Below, in pieces: positions 1 through 6,714 of a stretch of 20,183 nucleotides of DNA. The notes under the pieces are model-generated. The model saw only the letters and a list, made by a program, of their open reading frames with translations, was not told the origin of the DNA and searched no databases. A program made the translations under genes and the position numbers. Location of the stretch: assembly GCA_021812925.1 (NCBI GenBank), contig JAKAMK010000006.1:1-20183 (forward strand), given 5' to 3'. Positions within the stretch are counted from its first letter, which is position 1. Each line of letters starts with the position of its first letter. The stretch comes from a bacterium (GTDB lineage Bacteria; Patescibacteria; Paceibacteria; UBA9973; UBA2103).

Positions 1-38
1 AAGGCGCTCCGCGCGAGCCGCTCCCGCCTCGGGAACAT
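1..38 (-). CDS. rnpA: RNase P protein component, N-terminal fragment cut by window edge
   Basis: Reading leftward from an ATG at 36-38, the bases to the window edge encode MFPRRERLARSA and two bases of a next codon (probably Phe). This basic start resembles the usual RnpA N-terminus (M-hydrophobic-P-basic-R-L). RnpA is the protein subunit of RNase P, which removes 5' leaders from tRNA precursors. The start lies 4 bases after the rpmH stop, the classical rpmH-rnpA arrangement beside dnaA. Only 12 codons are visible, so the call rests on position plus this short match. Confidence 0.75.
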   Translation of the reverse strand, partial: MFPRRERLARSA

Positions 39-42
39 GCCC

Positions 43-183
43 TTAGGCCGCGAGGCGCGCGCGCCCGTCGCGGCGGCGGCGGCGCAGGATGTTCTTTCCT
101 GCGGTCGTCTTCGAGCGCGTGCGGTACCCGTGCGTCTTCGCGCGCTTGCGCTTCTTCGGCTGGTAGGTGCGTTTGGTCGACAT
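43..183 (-). CDS. rpmH: 50S ribosomal protein L34
   Basis: A 46-residue, very basic protein beginning [20 protein letters not shown] and ending in an arginine-rich tail ([13 protein letters not shown]). This is the standard L34 pattern (KRTYQPxxxKRxxxHGFxxR...GRxxLxxRRxxGRxxL) and the normal length. L34 is a small protein of the large ribosomal subunit. The start at 183 is preferred over an in-frame upstream start at 231, because the conserved part begins exactly at MSTKRTYQP. It diverges from dnaA and is followed 4 bases later by rnpA, the conserved oriC-flanking order. No Shine-Dalgarno sequence is visible before the start. Confidence 0.96.
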   Translation of the reverse strand: MSTKRTYQPKKRKRAKTHGYRTRSKTTAGKNILRRRRRDGRARLAA

Positions 184-198
184 GCTGACGAGGTTAGG

Positions 199-207
199 TT
201 GTGCACA
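199..207 (+). other. DnaA-box-like nonamer (TTGTGCACA)
   Basis: TTGTGCACA differs by one base (position 3) from the DnaA-box consensus TTWTNCACA and contains the palindrome TGTGCACA-type core. Its place just upstream of dnaA fits autoregulation or an origin site, but one near-match alone is weak. Confidence 0.3.
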
Positions 208-212
208 TGATA
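207..212 (-). promoter_or_regulatory. Candidate -10 box for rpmH-rnpA
   Basis: TATCAT on the minus strand lies 23 nt before the rpmH start, predicting a short leader of about 16 nt. No convincing -35 box is visible. It sits in the 96-bp divergent region between rpmH and dnaA. Confidence 0.4.
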
Positions 213-263
213 GTAACAGGTTCTCCACCAAACGCCAGTGTAGCGACGCGCGGGCGGGACGCG

Positions 264-269
264 TATAAT
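264..269 (+). promoter_or_regulatory. dnaA promoter, consensus -10 box
   Basis: A perfect TATAAT lies 10 nt before the dnaA ATG. Initiation about 7 nt downstream would leave a leader of only a few nucleotides, so dnaA mRNA is predicted to be leaderless or nearly so. No -35 hexamer is recognisable (the hexamer at 17-bp spacing is tagcga). Confidence 0.6.
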
Positions 270-279
270 CCTAGGCACT

Positions 280-1632
280 ATGGATAAAGGGAATGCCCGT
301 GAGCTTTGGGAATTCGTGCTGACACAGGTCGAGCTCTCCATTTCCCCCGCCAATTTCAACACCTGGTTCCGCGATAGCTCTATCGTGAAGATAGAGGAGG
401 GGGTCGTCTACATCGGCGTCCCGAGCCAATTCTTCAAGGATTGGTACCTGAAGAAGTTCCACACGCTCCTCCTGAAGATCATCCGCGACGTCTCCTACGA
501 GTTCCGCAATATCGAGTACCAGATCGTGAAGGATGAGCGCCGGAAGCCGCCGCGGGAGGTGAAGGCGGCCGACCGCGGGCTCATGGAGCTCCCCTTGGAC
601 GAGTTCTACATCAACAAGAGCGACAACCTGAATCCGAAGTACACCTTCGACAGCTTCGTCGTCGGTTCCTTCAACGAGCTCGCATACGCCGCTGCGCAGG
701 CAGCCATCCAGCGCCCCGGCATAACCTACAACCCGCTCTTCATCTACGGCGAGACGGGCCGCGGCAAGACGCACCTCATCCAGGCCATCGGCAACCACTA
801 CAAGAAGCAGTACCCGGGACGCAAGGCGTTCTACCTCACCTCGGAGAAGTTTGCGGTCGACTACACGGACTCCGTGCAGTCGGGCACCGCGAATCGCTTC
901 AAGGACAAGTACCGCCAGTACGACCTCCTCATCATGGACGATGTGCAGTTCCTCTCGAAGAAAGATAAGACCCAGGAGGAGCTCTTCCACCTCTTTAACG
1001 CGCTCCACGACAACAACAAGCAGATTATCTTCTCCTCGGACCGCCCGCCGACGGCCATCCCGGACATCGCCGAGCGCCTGAAAGGCCGCCTCGCGAGCGG
1101 CATGGCGGTGGACATCGGCGAACCGGACCCCGAATCCCGCATGGCTATCGTGCGGCGGAAGGCGGGGCAGCACGGAGTTACCCTCTCCGATGCGGTCATC
1201 GAGTACGTGGCGACCGCCACCTCGGGGTCTATCCGCGAGCTTGAGGGCATGGTGAACAGCCTCGTCTGCCACGCGCAGGTGAAAGGGCAGGCGCCGGATA
1301 TCGCCGAGGTGCGCCAGTCGCTCCGCTCCTTCACCCGTCCCCAGAAGAACATTTCGGTGAAGAATGTGGTCGACAAGGTCGCCGAGTTCTACGGTATCGA
1401 TGAGGACAGTATCTACGAGAAGACGCGCCGCAGGGAAGTGGTGCGCCCGCGACAGGTCATCATGTATATCCTTCGCGAGGATTTTAACGTCTCGTATCCA
1501 ACTATCGGTTCGAAGCTTGGTGGTCGCGACCATACGACCGTTATCCACTCCTGTGAGAAGATAAAGCGTGAAGTAGCTGAGGATAGCGACCTGGCAAAAG
1601 AGATACAGAATATCCGCACCCTGCTCGTATGA
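280..1632 (+). CDS. dnaA: Chromosomal replication initiator DnaA
   Basis: 450 residues, the usual length for DnaA. DnaA binds nonamer boxes at oriC, opens the duplex and loads the helicase. Domain I spans about residues 1-75 (ELWEFVLTQVE... NFNTWF), followed by a short linker. The AAA+ core has Walker A GETGRGKT at 157-164 and Walker B LLIMDDVQF at 216-224. Box VII (ERLKGRLASGM, about 265-275) should carry the arginine finger at R270. Sensor 2 lies near IRELEG (318-323). Domain IV ends in the DnaA signature GGRDHTTVIH at 414-423. The Walker A and box VII wording (usually GGxGxGKT and RLxSRFxxGL) is somewhat divergent but keeps the essential residues. The gene is followed by dnaN after 124 bp. 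Confidence 0.98.
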   Translation: MDKGNARELWEFVLTQVELSISPANFNTWFRDSSIVKIEEGVVYIGVPSQFFKDWYLKKFHTLLLKIIRDVSYEFRNIEYQIVKDERRKPPREVKAADRGLMELPLDEFYINKSDNLNPKYTFDSFVVGSFNELAYAAAQAAIQRPGITYNPLFIYGETGRGKTHLIQAIGNHYKKQYPGRKAFYLTSEKFAVDYTDSVQSGTANRFKDKYRQYDLLIMDDVQFLSKKDKTQEELFHLFNALHDNNKQIIFSSDRPPTAIPDIAERLKGRLASGMAVDIGEPDPESRMAIVRRKAGQHGVTLSDAVIEYVATATSGSIRELEGMVNSLVCHAQVKGQAPDIAEVRQSLRSFTRPQKNISVKNVVDKVAEFYGIDEDSIYEKTRRREVVRPRQVIMYILREDFNVSYPTIGSKLGGRDHTTVIHSCEKIKREVAEDSDLAKEIQNIRTLLV

Positions 1633-1756
1633 CCCTTATCCCCGTCGCCATGAAAAACTTTTCAACAGATTACGAAGATTTGGTGACGGAAACGGGCGCG
1701 TCACAGAGCGGGATTCTCGGGTTTTCCACCTATCAACAGCGCTAATAAGCATCCGT
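1633..1756 (+). other. Candidate origin region between dnaA and dnaN
   Basis: The 124-bp spacer holds three imperfect DnaA boxes: TTATCCCCG (1636-1644), TTTTCAACA (1659-1667, one mismatch to TTWTNCACA) and TTTTCCACC (1722-1730, one mismatch). The stretch 1650-1680 is more AT-rich than its surroundings. The dnaA-dnaN spacer is a common oriC position. The boxes are degenerate, so this is a location-based inference; the rpmH-dnaA gap is the alternative site. Confidence 0.4.
1743..1748 (+). promoter_or_regulatory. dnaN leaderless-type -10 box
   Basis: TAATAA ends 8 nt before the dnaN ATG, so a start site 7-9 nt downstream falls on the start codon. The DnaA-box-like TTTTCCACC lies just upstream and could allow DnaA control. 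There is no Shine-Dalgarno motif. Confidence 0.45.
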
Positions 1757-2857
1757 ATGAGAATCTCTATCGAAAAGAAAATACTATCGGAGGCAGTGCA
1801 CACCGCAGCGCGATTCGCGGAACGGAAGAATGCGTCGCTCCCTGCACTTTCCTCAGTGCTCCTCATTGCCGGTGATGATGGCATCAAGCTGCGGGCGACG
1901 AATCTCGAGACGGGTATCGACCTCAAGGTTGAAGGACAGTGCAACGGAGAGGGGGTGGTCGCGATACCTGCGACAATACTCGAACAGGTAGCGTCGTCGT
2001 TTACCGGTGAAGGGGTCGTGCACCTCGAGCAGGCTGGGGATACTGTCACCATCGCGAGCGGGTCAGGAAAGTCGTCGGTGAAAACCGTGCCGTACGACGA
2101 TTTCCCCTCGATACCCTTCCCGGAAAAACCAAAGAATCGCATCGTTATCCCCGGCACGACCCTGAAGAGCGTGTTTGCGGCGATCGCACCAGTCGCGTCA
2201 GTTTCTACCATACGACCCGAGCTCGCGAGCACCCACCTCGCGATCGAAGGAGGAACCCTCACTGCCGTCGCGACAGACTCGTTCCGCCTCGCGGAGAAGA
2301 AGGTATCGCTCTCGAACACGGGCACCCAGGGGGCCTTCCTCATCCCGGCGAAGAATGCGCTTGAGATCGCACAGGCACTCCCCGACGAGGATGTCATCCT
2401 CTCCTTCGACGACAACCAGTGCGCCTTCGTGAGTAACCGCGGTATGATCGTCTCGCGCCTCACGAACGCGACCTATCCGGACTACCGGCAGATCATCCCG
2501 AAAGAGTCGGTCGTCGAGGCGATCGTGCTTCGGAAGGATTTCGAATCGGCACTGAAGCGCACCATGATATTTTCGGATACGTTCCAGAAGGTGCGACTCA
2601 GCTTCGACCCGAAGGAAAAACACCTCACGCTCTTCGCACGCAATGCGGACGTCGGAGAGTCCTCGGAGCCGATTGTCGCGCAGCTCTCGGGTTCCGCACT
2701 CGATATCGCATTCAATCACCGCTACCTGACCGCCGTGCTCTCGCTCACGAGCGCCGACAGCCTCTCGCTAAACGCGGCGGGCGTCGGCCGGCCGCTCGTC
2801 ATCCGCGGCGTCGGCGACAGCTCGCTCCTCTACCTCGTCTCGCCGATGAACCAGTAG
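1757..2857 (+). CDS. dnaN: DNA polymerase III sliding clamp, beta subunit
   Basis: 366 residues, the normal length for the three-domain beta clamp, which dimerises around DNA and tethers polymerases. Recognisable parts are the N-terminal MRISIEKKILSEAV with ERKNASLPALSSVLL, the central LASTHLAIEGGTLTAVATDSFRLA typical of domain 2, and a C-terminus ending RGVGDSSLLYLVSPMNQ, which matches the usual ...YLVMPMRL-type ending that lines the client-peptide pocket. It follows dnaA and ends before a strong hairpin terminator that separates it from the convergent PBP gene. Confidence 0.97.
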   Translation: MRISIEKKILSEAVHTAARFAERKNASLPALSSVLLIAGDDGIKLRATNLETGIDLKVEGQCNGEGVVAIPATILEQVASSFTGEGVVHLEQAGDTVTIASGSGKSSVKTVPYDDFPSIPFPEKPKNRIVIPGTTLKSVFAAIAPVASVSTIRPELASTHLAIEGGTLTAVATDSFRLAEKKVSLSNTGTQGAFLIPAKNALEIAQALPDEDVILSFDDNQCAFVSNRGMIVSRLTNATYPDYRQIIPKESVVEAIVLRKDFESALKRTMIFSDTFQKVRLSFDPKEKHLTLFARNADVGESSEPIVAQLSGSALDIAFNHRYLTAVLSLTSADSLSLNAAGVGRPLVIRGVGDSSLLYLVSPMNQ

Positions 2858-2867
2858 GCTCCATACG

Positions 2868-2910
2868 AATAGCAGAGAGCCCGCGCCGTAGGCGCGGGCT
2901 CTCTGCTATT
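2868..2910. terminator. Bidirectional terminator between dnaN and the PBP gene
   Basis: A perfect 20-bp stem (2868-2887 with 2891-2910) closes a 3-nt GTA loop. Outer pairs are A/T-rich (AATAGC...GCTATT) around a GC-rich core. It lies 10 bp after dnaN and 9 bp after the convergent PBP stop, so it can serve both strands. Confidence 0.85.
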
Positions 2911-2919
2911 CCGGTTCAC

Positions 2920-5100
2920 CTATTGCGCCGTCGTGCTCGCGACCGGCGAAAGCGGCACGGGGAGCTGCACGCCGCCGGAGAAATCCTGGGGGTGTGAGGC
3001 ATACCACGAGGCGACGCCGTACTCCCAGTACGCGTACTGCGGGTCCTGCGAGGGATCGGCAGGCGGGGCGCCCTGCGGGTCGTTCTTGTCCGTCCAGTAG
3101 AGGAGGCTGTGGGGCACTACGGCGCCGGTCCTGTCAGGGATGCGCCAGTTGCCCTGGAGCATGGGCGGCACCGAAGCAGAAATGGGGTCGGGCTGCCCGA
3201 AGTACGTCCTCGGGTACGTCGTGAGGGCGTACGCCATGATGTCGTGCCAGGAAGGTGCGAGGATCATACCGGCAATGCTCTTCACCATAGGCGTGTTGTC
3301 ATTGTTGCCGGCCCAGGTCCCGATGACGACGGAGGGCGTATACCCGATGACCCAGGCGTCGCGCGTATCGTCCGTGGTGCCGGTCTTCACCGCGACGTCG
3401 TACCCGGGGAAGTAGAGCGGCGAGTCGAGCGAGTATTCTGGGACGCGCGCGGGGTTGTCGGAGAGCATCGCGTTCATGTCGTTCGCGATGTTCTCGGGGA
3501 GCACGCGCGCGGGGTCCGGCGTGTACTGTTCGAGGACGTTCCCCTGCGCGTCGTCGACCTCGAGGATGCCGGTCGGCGTGTAGTGTGTGCCGCCGTTCGC
3601 GAACGCGGCGTACGCGCCCGTGAGGTCGAGGAGGCGCACCTCGCCACCGCCGAGCACCAGCGTGAGTCCGTACTGGTTCGCGTCGCCGAGCGAGGTGAGC
3701 CCCATGGATTCCGCGAGATTGATGGCCTTCTGGATGCCGACCAGGTACAGGGTCTTGATGGCGGGGATGTTGATCGACTGCGCGAGCGCGGTCTCCATGG
3801 TCATGGGGCCGCGGAAGGTGTTGTCGTAGTTCGAGGGTGCGTAGCAGGGCGATGTGTTGTTCGCGAGGTCGGAAGGCTTGCATGCGGTCGAGAACTGCGT
3901 CGGCGTATCGAAGACGACCGTGTCGCGCGTGTAGCCGTCCTCGAGGGCGAGTGAGTAGATAAACGGCTTCATGGTCGAGCCCGGCTGCCGGAGGGCGAGG
4001 GCCGCGTTGAACTGGCCGTCGGTGGTCGTCGAGAAGAAGTCGCTCGAGCCGACCATGGCGAGGATCTGGCCCGAGTTCGGGTCGAGGGCGACCATCGATT
4101 CGTTGCTCGCGCGGTCGTTCTTGAGGAGGGTCGGCGCCGCAGCTGAGATGATACTCTCCGCGTGGGTTTGCAGGTCCGCATCGAGGGTCGTCGTCACCTT
4201 GAGGCCGGAAACGAGCGCGTTCGGGCCGAACTGCTGCTCGAGCTGGTTCAGAATGTAGAAAACGAAGTGCGGGGCGATGATGGTCGTCGAGCGGCCGGTC
4301 GGGGAGAAGGAGACCTGTTCGGTCTTCGCTGCTGCATACGCAGCGTCCGTGATGAAGCCGAGCGTATGCATGCGGTCGAGCACGATATTTTTGCGCGCAT
4401 CGAGCGCGCTCTTGTTCGGGCCGTAGGGCGAGAAGTACGAGGGCGCCTGAATCATCGCGGCGAGGTAGGCACTCTGCGCGAGGTCGAGGTCCTTCGCAGG
4501 GATGCCGAAGTACGCCTCGGAAGCCGCTTCGACGCCGTAGAGCGTCCCGCCGAGAGGAATCGTGTTGAGGTACGTCTCGAGGATCTGGCTCTTCGAGTAC
4601 TCCTCTTCGAGACGGATGGCGAGTATCCACTCATGAATCTTGCGGGTGATGGTGCGCTCATTCGTGAGGAGCGTGTTCTTCACGACCTGCTGGGTGATGG
4701 TCGAGCCGCCCTGAGTCGAGCCGCCCGGGATGAGGTCGGCGAGCGCCGCGCGCACGATGGAAGCCACGCGGATGCCGCCGTGCTCGTAGAAGCTTGAGTC
4801 CTCGATGGCGATGGCCGCGCTCTGCATGTTCGGCGAGATCTCCGATAGCGGTACGACGACGCGCTTCGCGTCGCGGTTGTAGTCGTAGAGGAGCACCTGG
4901 CCGGTGCGGTCATAGATCTTCGTCGACTGGTCGACCTGGCGGTTCGCGAAGGTGCTGATGGCAGGCACCGGGGTGAGGGCGACCGCGAGGAGGATGAGGC
5001 CCGTCATGATGCAGCCAGCCGCGAGGACGGCGAGGATGATGACCTGCACCTTGTGCTTCACGGGAATGTGCCACCCGGTACGGAGACGCCGTTCGCGCAT
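2920..5100 (-). CDS. Class A penicillin-binding protein (glycosyltransferase-transpeptidase)
   Basis: About 726 residues, typical of PBP1A. It polymerises lipid II into glycan strands and cross-links the peptides at the outer face of the membrane. Counting from 5100, a basic N-terminus is followed by one membrane segment (about 19-42). The GT51 domain has IEDSSFYEHGG (catalytic Glu about 100), GGSTITQQ (131-138) and the EYSKSQILETYLN block. The transpeptidase has the SxxK motif STMK (375-378, nucleophile S375), SxN SIN (442-444) and KTGT (572-575). All catalytic motifs are intact. The ATG at 5100 is chosen over the one at 5109 because TAGCAT, a -10-like box that contains the upstream ATG, ends 7 nt before it. 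It sits alone between two hairpin terminators. Confidence 0.95.
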   Translation of the reverse strand: MRERRLRTGWHIPVKHKVQVIILAVLAAGCIMTGLILLAVALTPVPAISTFANRQVDQSTKIYDRTGQVLLYDYNRDAKRVVVPLSEISPNMQSAAIAIEDSSFYEHGGIRVASIVRAALADLIPGGSTQGGSTITQQVVKNTLLTNERTITRKIHEWILAIRLEEEYSKSQILETYLNTIPLGGTLYGVEAASEAYFGIPAKDLDLAQSAYLAAMIQAPSYFSPYGPNKSALDARKNIVLDRMHTLGFITDAAYAAAKTEQVSFSPTGRSTTIIAPHFVFYILNQLEQQFGPNALVSGLKVTTTLDADLQTHAESIISAAAPTLLKNDRASNESMVALDPNSGQILAMVGSSDFFSTTTDGQFNAALALRQPGSTMKPFIYSLALEDGYTRDTVVFDTPTQFSTACKPSDLANNTSPCYAPSNYDNTFRGPMTMETALAQSINIPAIKTLYLVGIQKAINLAESMGLTSLGDANQYGLTLVLGGGEVRLLDLTGAYAAFANGGTHYTPTGILEVDDAQGNVLEQYTPDPARVLPENIANDMNAMLSDNPARVPEYSLDSPLYFPGYDVAVKTGTTDDTRDAWVIGYTPSVVIGTWAGNNDNTPMVKSIAGMILAPSWHDIMAYALTTYPRTYFGQPDPISASVPPMLQGNWRIPDRTGAVVPHSLLYWTDKNDPQGAPPADPSQDPQYAYWEYGVASWYASHPQDFSGGVQLPVPLSPVASTTAQ

Positions 5101-5107
5101 GGGAGTC

Positions 5108-5113
5108 ATGCTA
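5108..5113 (-). promoter_or_regulatory. PBP gene leaderless-type -10 box
   Basis: TAGCAT on the minus strand ends 7 nt before the ATG at 5100. It lies immediately downstream of the hairpin at 5118-5149, as expected for a fresh promoter after a terminator. Confidence 0.45.
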
Positions 5114-5117
5114 CCAC

Positions 5118-5149
5118 GAGCGGCCCGTGGCGAGTGCCACGGGCCGCTC
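5118..5149 (-). terminator. GC-rich hairpin after the small acidic ORF
   Basis: A perfect 14-bp stem (5118-5131 with 5136-5149) with a 4-nt loop, 13 nt after the stop of the acidic protein gene on the minus strand. It lacks a T run but is very stable and separates that gene from the PBP promoter. Confidence 0.6.
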
Positions 5150-5162
5150 TCTGCGGGCGAAC

Positions 5163-5291
5163 CTAGAACGATTCTTCCTCCTCGCTGGAGCCGAAATCGC
5201 CTTCATCAGACTCTTCGTCGGGGCCGTCCTCGAGTTCGTCCTCGTCTTCGAGTTCGTCGTCAGTCGGCTCGCGGAAATCGTCGTCGGTCAT
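5163..5291 (-). CDS. Small highly acidic protein, function unknown
   Basis: A 42-residue ORF starting MTDDDFREPTDDELEDED and ending SSEEEESF: 24 of 42 residues are Asp or Glu, with a single basic residue. It has no signal peptide or membrane segment and is probably disordered. An in-frame ATG at 5354 would add 21 residues of unlike composition (MCRGFCSNIPAPSG...), so the 5291 start is preferred. It lies between ruvC and the PBP gene and is followed by a strong hairpin, which supports it being a real unit. Acidic low-complexity proteins can bind basic partners such as ribosomal or nucleoid proteins, but nothing here shows a function. It shares the 12-mer GCATCCGTATGA around its start with dnaN. 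Confidence 0.6.
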   Translation of the reverse strand: MTDDDFREPTDDELEDEDELEDGPDEESDEGDFGSSEEEESF

Positions 5292-5381
5292 ACGGATGCG
5301 TATTGCAATTAACCCACTCGGGGCTGGTATATTTGAGCAAAATCCGCGGCACATGCAAGGGGGAATCGCCCCGCCTGTGTA

Positions 5382-5870
5382 TTAGCGTGCGGCAAGTGCG
5401 GCGTGGCCAAGGGAGAGTGCCGCGATGCCGAGCGCGATAGCGTCGAGTTCGTCATCGAGCCGCTTCGGCTTCGGCGGGAGCGCGACCAGTTTCGGCACCA
5501 TGCGGGCTATCGAGGCCTTATCCGCGGCGCCGTGCCCGGTGACCGCGAGCTTCACAGTCTGCGGGGAGCACTCGATCACGAGGAGCTTCGCGAGCCCTGC
5601 GGCGGCAAGCACAGCGCCGCGCGCTTCCGCCACGCCGATAGCCGTCTTCACGTTCGTGCTGAAGAAGAGCGTCTCGAGGGCGAGTGCGTCGGGAGCGTGG
5701 TTTTCAATGGTACTCGAGACGGCGCGGAAGATGACCGCGAGACGTTCCGCGGCTGTGCCTTTCGGCGGCGTCACGCAGTCGCTCGAGACTAGGTGCGGCT
5801 TCGAGGGATCGCCCTCGAGGACCGCGACACCCATGCGGTCGAAGCCCGGGTCGATGGCGAGGATGCGCAT
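5382..5870 (-). CDS. ruvC: Holliday-junction resolvase RuvC
   Basis: 162 residues, normal for RuvC, which cuts Holliday junctions symmetrically after RuvAB branch migration. MRILAIDPGFDRMG holds the first catalytic acid D7; LALETLFF holds E66; LDDELDAIALG supplies the C-terminal acids (D140 and D143, or D139). The KTAIGVAEARGAVL helix and the VTGHGAADKAS segment are also family-typical. The start at 5870 is chosen over 5903 because the conserved MRILAIDPG begins there and a TATACT box ends 6 nt before it. The gene is the likely end of a ruvB-RNA-yebC-ruvC leftward cluster, although each gene has its own -10-like box. Confidence 0.96.
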   Translation of the reverse strand: MRILAIDPGFDRMGVAVLEGDPSKPHLVSSDCVTPPKGTAAERLAVIFRAVSSTIENHAPDALALETLFFSTNVKTAIGVAEARGAVLAAAGLAKLLVIECSPQTVKLAVTGHGAADKASIARMVPKLVALPPKPKRLDDELDAIALGIAALSLGHAALAAR

Positions 5871-5876
5871 GCAAAG

Positions 5877-5882
5877 AGTATA
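5877..5882 (-). promoter_or_regulatory. ruvC leaderless-type -10 box
   Basis: TATACT (five of six matches to TATAAT) on the minus strand ends exactly 6 nt before the ruvC ATG. No Shine-Dalgarno motif could fit, so a leaderless mRNA is predicted. Confidence 0.6.
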
Positions 5883-5884
5883 GT

Positions 5885-5984
5885 CCCAAATCCTAAGTAC
5901 CAAATCACAAGAACCAAAGACACGCCGAACGTTTGGGCCGTGCTAGCTATCCGTTTGGTACTTGAGATTTGGTTCTTGGAATTT
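5885..5984. repeat. Inverted AT-rich repeat block between ruvC and yebC
   Basis: The left part (5885-5919) holds two copies of a 13-14-nt unit built on AAGNACCAAAT; the right part (5954-5984) holds two inverted copies built on ATTTGGTNCTTG. The units alternate AAGTACC and AAGAACC. The right block runs into the yebC stop codon. It is clearly more AT-rich than the flanking genes. Its shape resembles short heptamer-like repeats scattered in intergenic regions of some uncultivated bacteria (from memory, not checked). It could act as a weak two-way hairpin. Confidence 0.6.
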
Positions 5985-6546
5985 AATCCTCGCTCGAGGT
6001 GCTTTCGAATCCGACCGCGTTCGTATACACCGCCTGCACATCATCCTGGTCATCAAGCTTGTCGAGAAGCGTGCCGAGCCGTTCGGCGTCCTCATCCGTG
6101 AGTTCCGTGAGTGGTTCGTTCGGCTTATAGCCGCCCTCGGGGAGTTTCGTGAACGCCCACGCTGCCGCGCCGGGCGAGGCCATCTCGATGTCGCTCTTCG
6201 TAAAGACGAGTTTCACCTCCTGCGTCGTGCGGTTGCGTGCGTCGGTGAGCGCATCCACGAGGATGGCGGTACCGCCCGGGCCATATGCTTCGTACACGAC
6301 GCGCTCCATCTCGCCCGCGTCCTTGCTCGTACCTTTCGCGACCGCGCGCTCGATGTTGTCCTTCGGCATGTTCACCGCCTTCGCGCGCGCGATGGCTGCG
6401 GCGAGTCCGGGCGAGGTTACGTCGCCGCCGGCCTGCTTCGACTCGAGCGCGATGAGGCGCGCGTAGCGCGAGAATACGCGGCTCTTCGCGGCGTCCGTCG
6501 CGGCTTTCTTGTGCTTTATCTGCGCCCATTTGTTGTGTCCGCTCAT
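5983..6546 (-). CDS. yebC: YebC/TACO1-family protein, shortened form
   Basis: 187 residues against about 240-250 for the family. YebC/TACO1 proteins were described as transcription regulators and more recently as ribosome-associated factors helping difficult peptide-bond formation. The N-terminal domain is canonical: MSGHNKWAQIKHKKAATDAAK, then ARAKAVNMPKDNIERAVAKG (53-72) and YEAYGPGGTAILVDALTDARNRT (85-107). The end is also canonical (LLDKLDDQDDVQAVYTNA). The central segment between AAAWAFTK (127-134) and the C-terminal helices is missing: roughly 55-60 residues of the usual middle domain are replaced by LPEGGYKPNEPLTEL. The reading frame is continuous, so this looks like a real compact form. 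A TAGACT box ends 6 nt before the ATG. Confidence 0.93.
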   Translation of the reverse strand: MSGHNKWAQIKHKKAATDAAKSRVFSRYARLIALESKQAGGDVTSPGLAAAIARAKAVNMPKDNIERAVAKGTSKDAGEMERVVYEAYGPGGTAILVDALTDARNRTTQEVKLVFTKSDIEMASPGAAAWAFTKLPEGGYKPNEPLTELTDEDAERLGTLLDKLDDQDDVQAVYTNAVGFESTSSED

Positions 6547-6552
6547 GTTGGC

Positions 6553-6558
6553 AGTCTA
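6553..6558 (-). promoter_or_regulatory. yebC leaderless-type -10 box
   Basis: TAGACT on the minus strand ends 6 nt before the yebC ATG. A small GC hairpin (GGGCGG...CCGCCC, 6565-6578) lies just upstream. Confidence 0.5.
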
Positions 6559-6578
6559 GCAAATGGGCGGAGCCGCCC

Positions 6579-6680
6579 AAAATCGCCATATGCTGCGTTG
6601 CGGCTTCACCTCAAGGTCTCACCGTACGCTCGAGTACGGCTCGGCCTTTCGGCTTGCCGCGCCTTGCCTCTGGCGATTTT
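6579..6680. repeat. 102-bp imperfect palindromic element upstream of yebC
   Basis: Terminal arms AAAATCGCCA (6579-6588) and TGGCGATTTT (6671-6680) are perfect inverted repeats. Inside are GCGGC/GCCGC (6600-6604 with 6656-6660) and a central CCGTAC/GTACGG stem (6622-6627 with 6634-6639) around GCTCGA. No ORF is supported here. The architecture (palindromic ends, structured core, about 100 bp, intergenic) is that of a REP-like or miniature non-autonomous element. Only one copy is in the window, so mobility is unproven. Confidence 0.6.
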
Positions 6681-6714
6681 GACCCGGCTCGAGCTGACCG
6701 AATAGATACGCACC

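Noticed and set aside
271..1548. Long open frame antisense to dnaA, and similar long frames antisense to pilB (7946-9517), polA (11763-13277), PBP (3299-4630 second frame) and others
   Set aside because: High-GC genes keep open frames on other strands. These overlap well-identified genes fully, have arginine-rich compositions and match no protein pattern.
5983..6546. Frameshift explaining the short YebC
   Set aside because: The frame is continuous from canonical start to canonical end, and no missing middle-domain sequence was seen in another frame.
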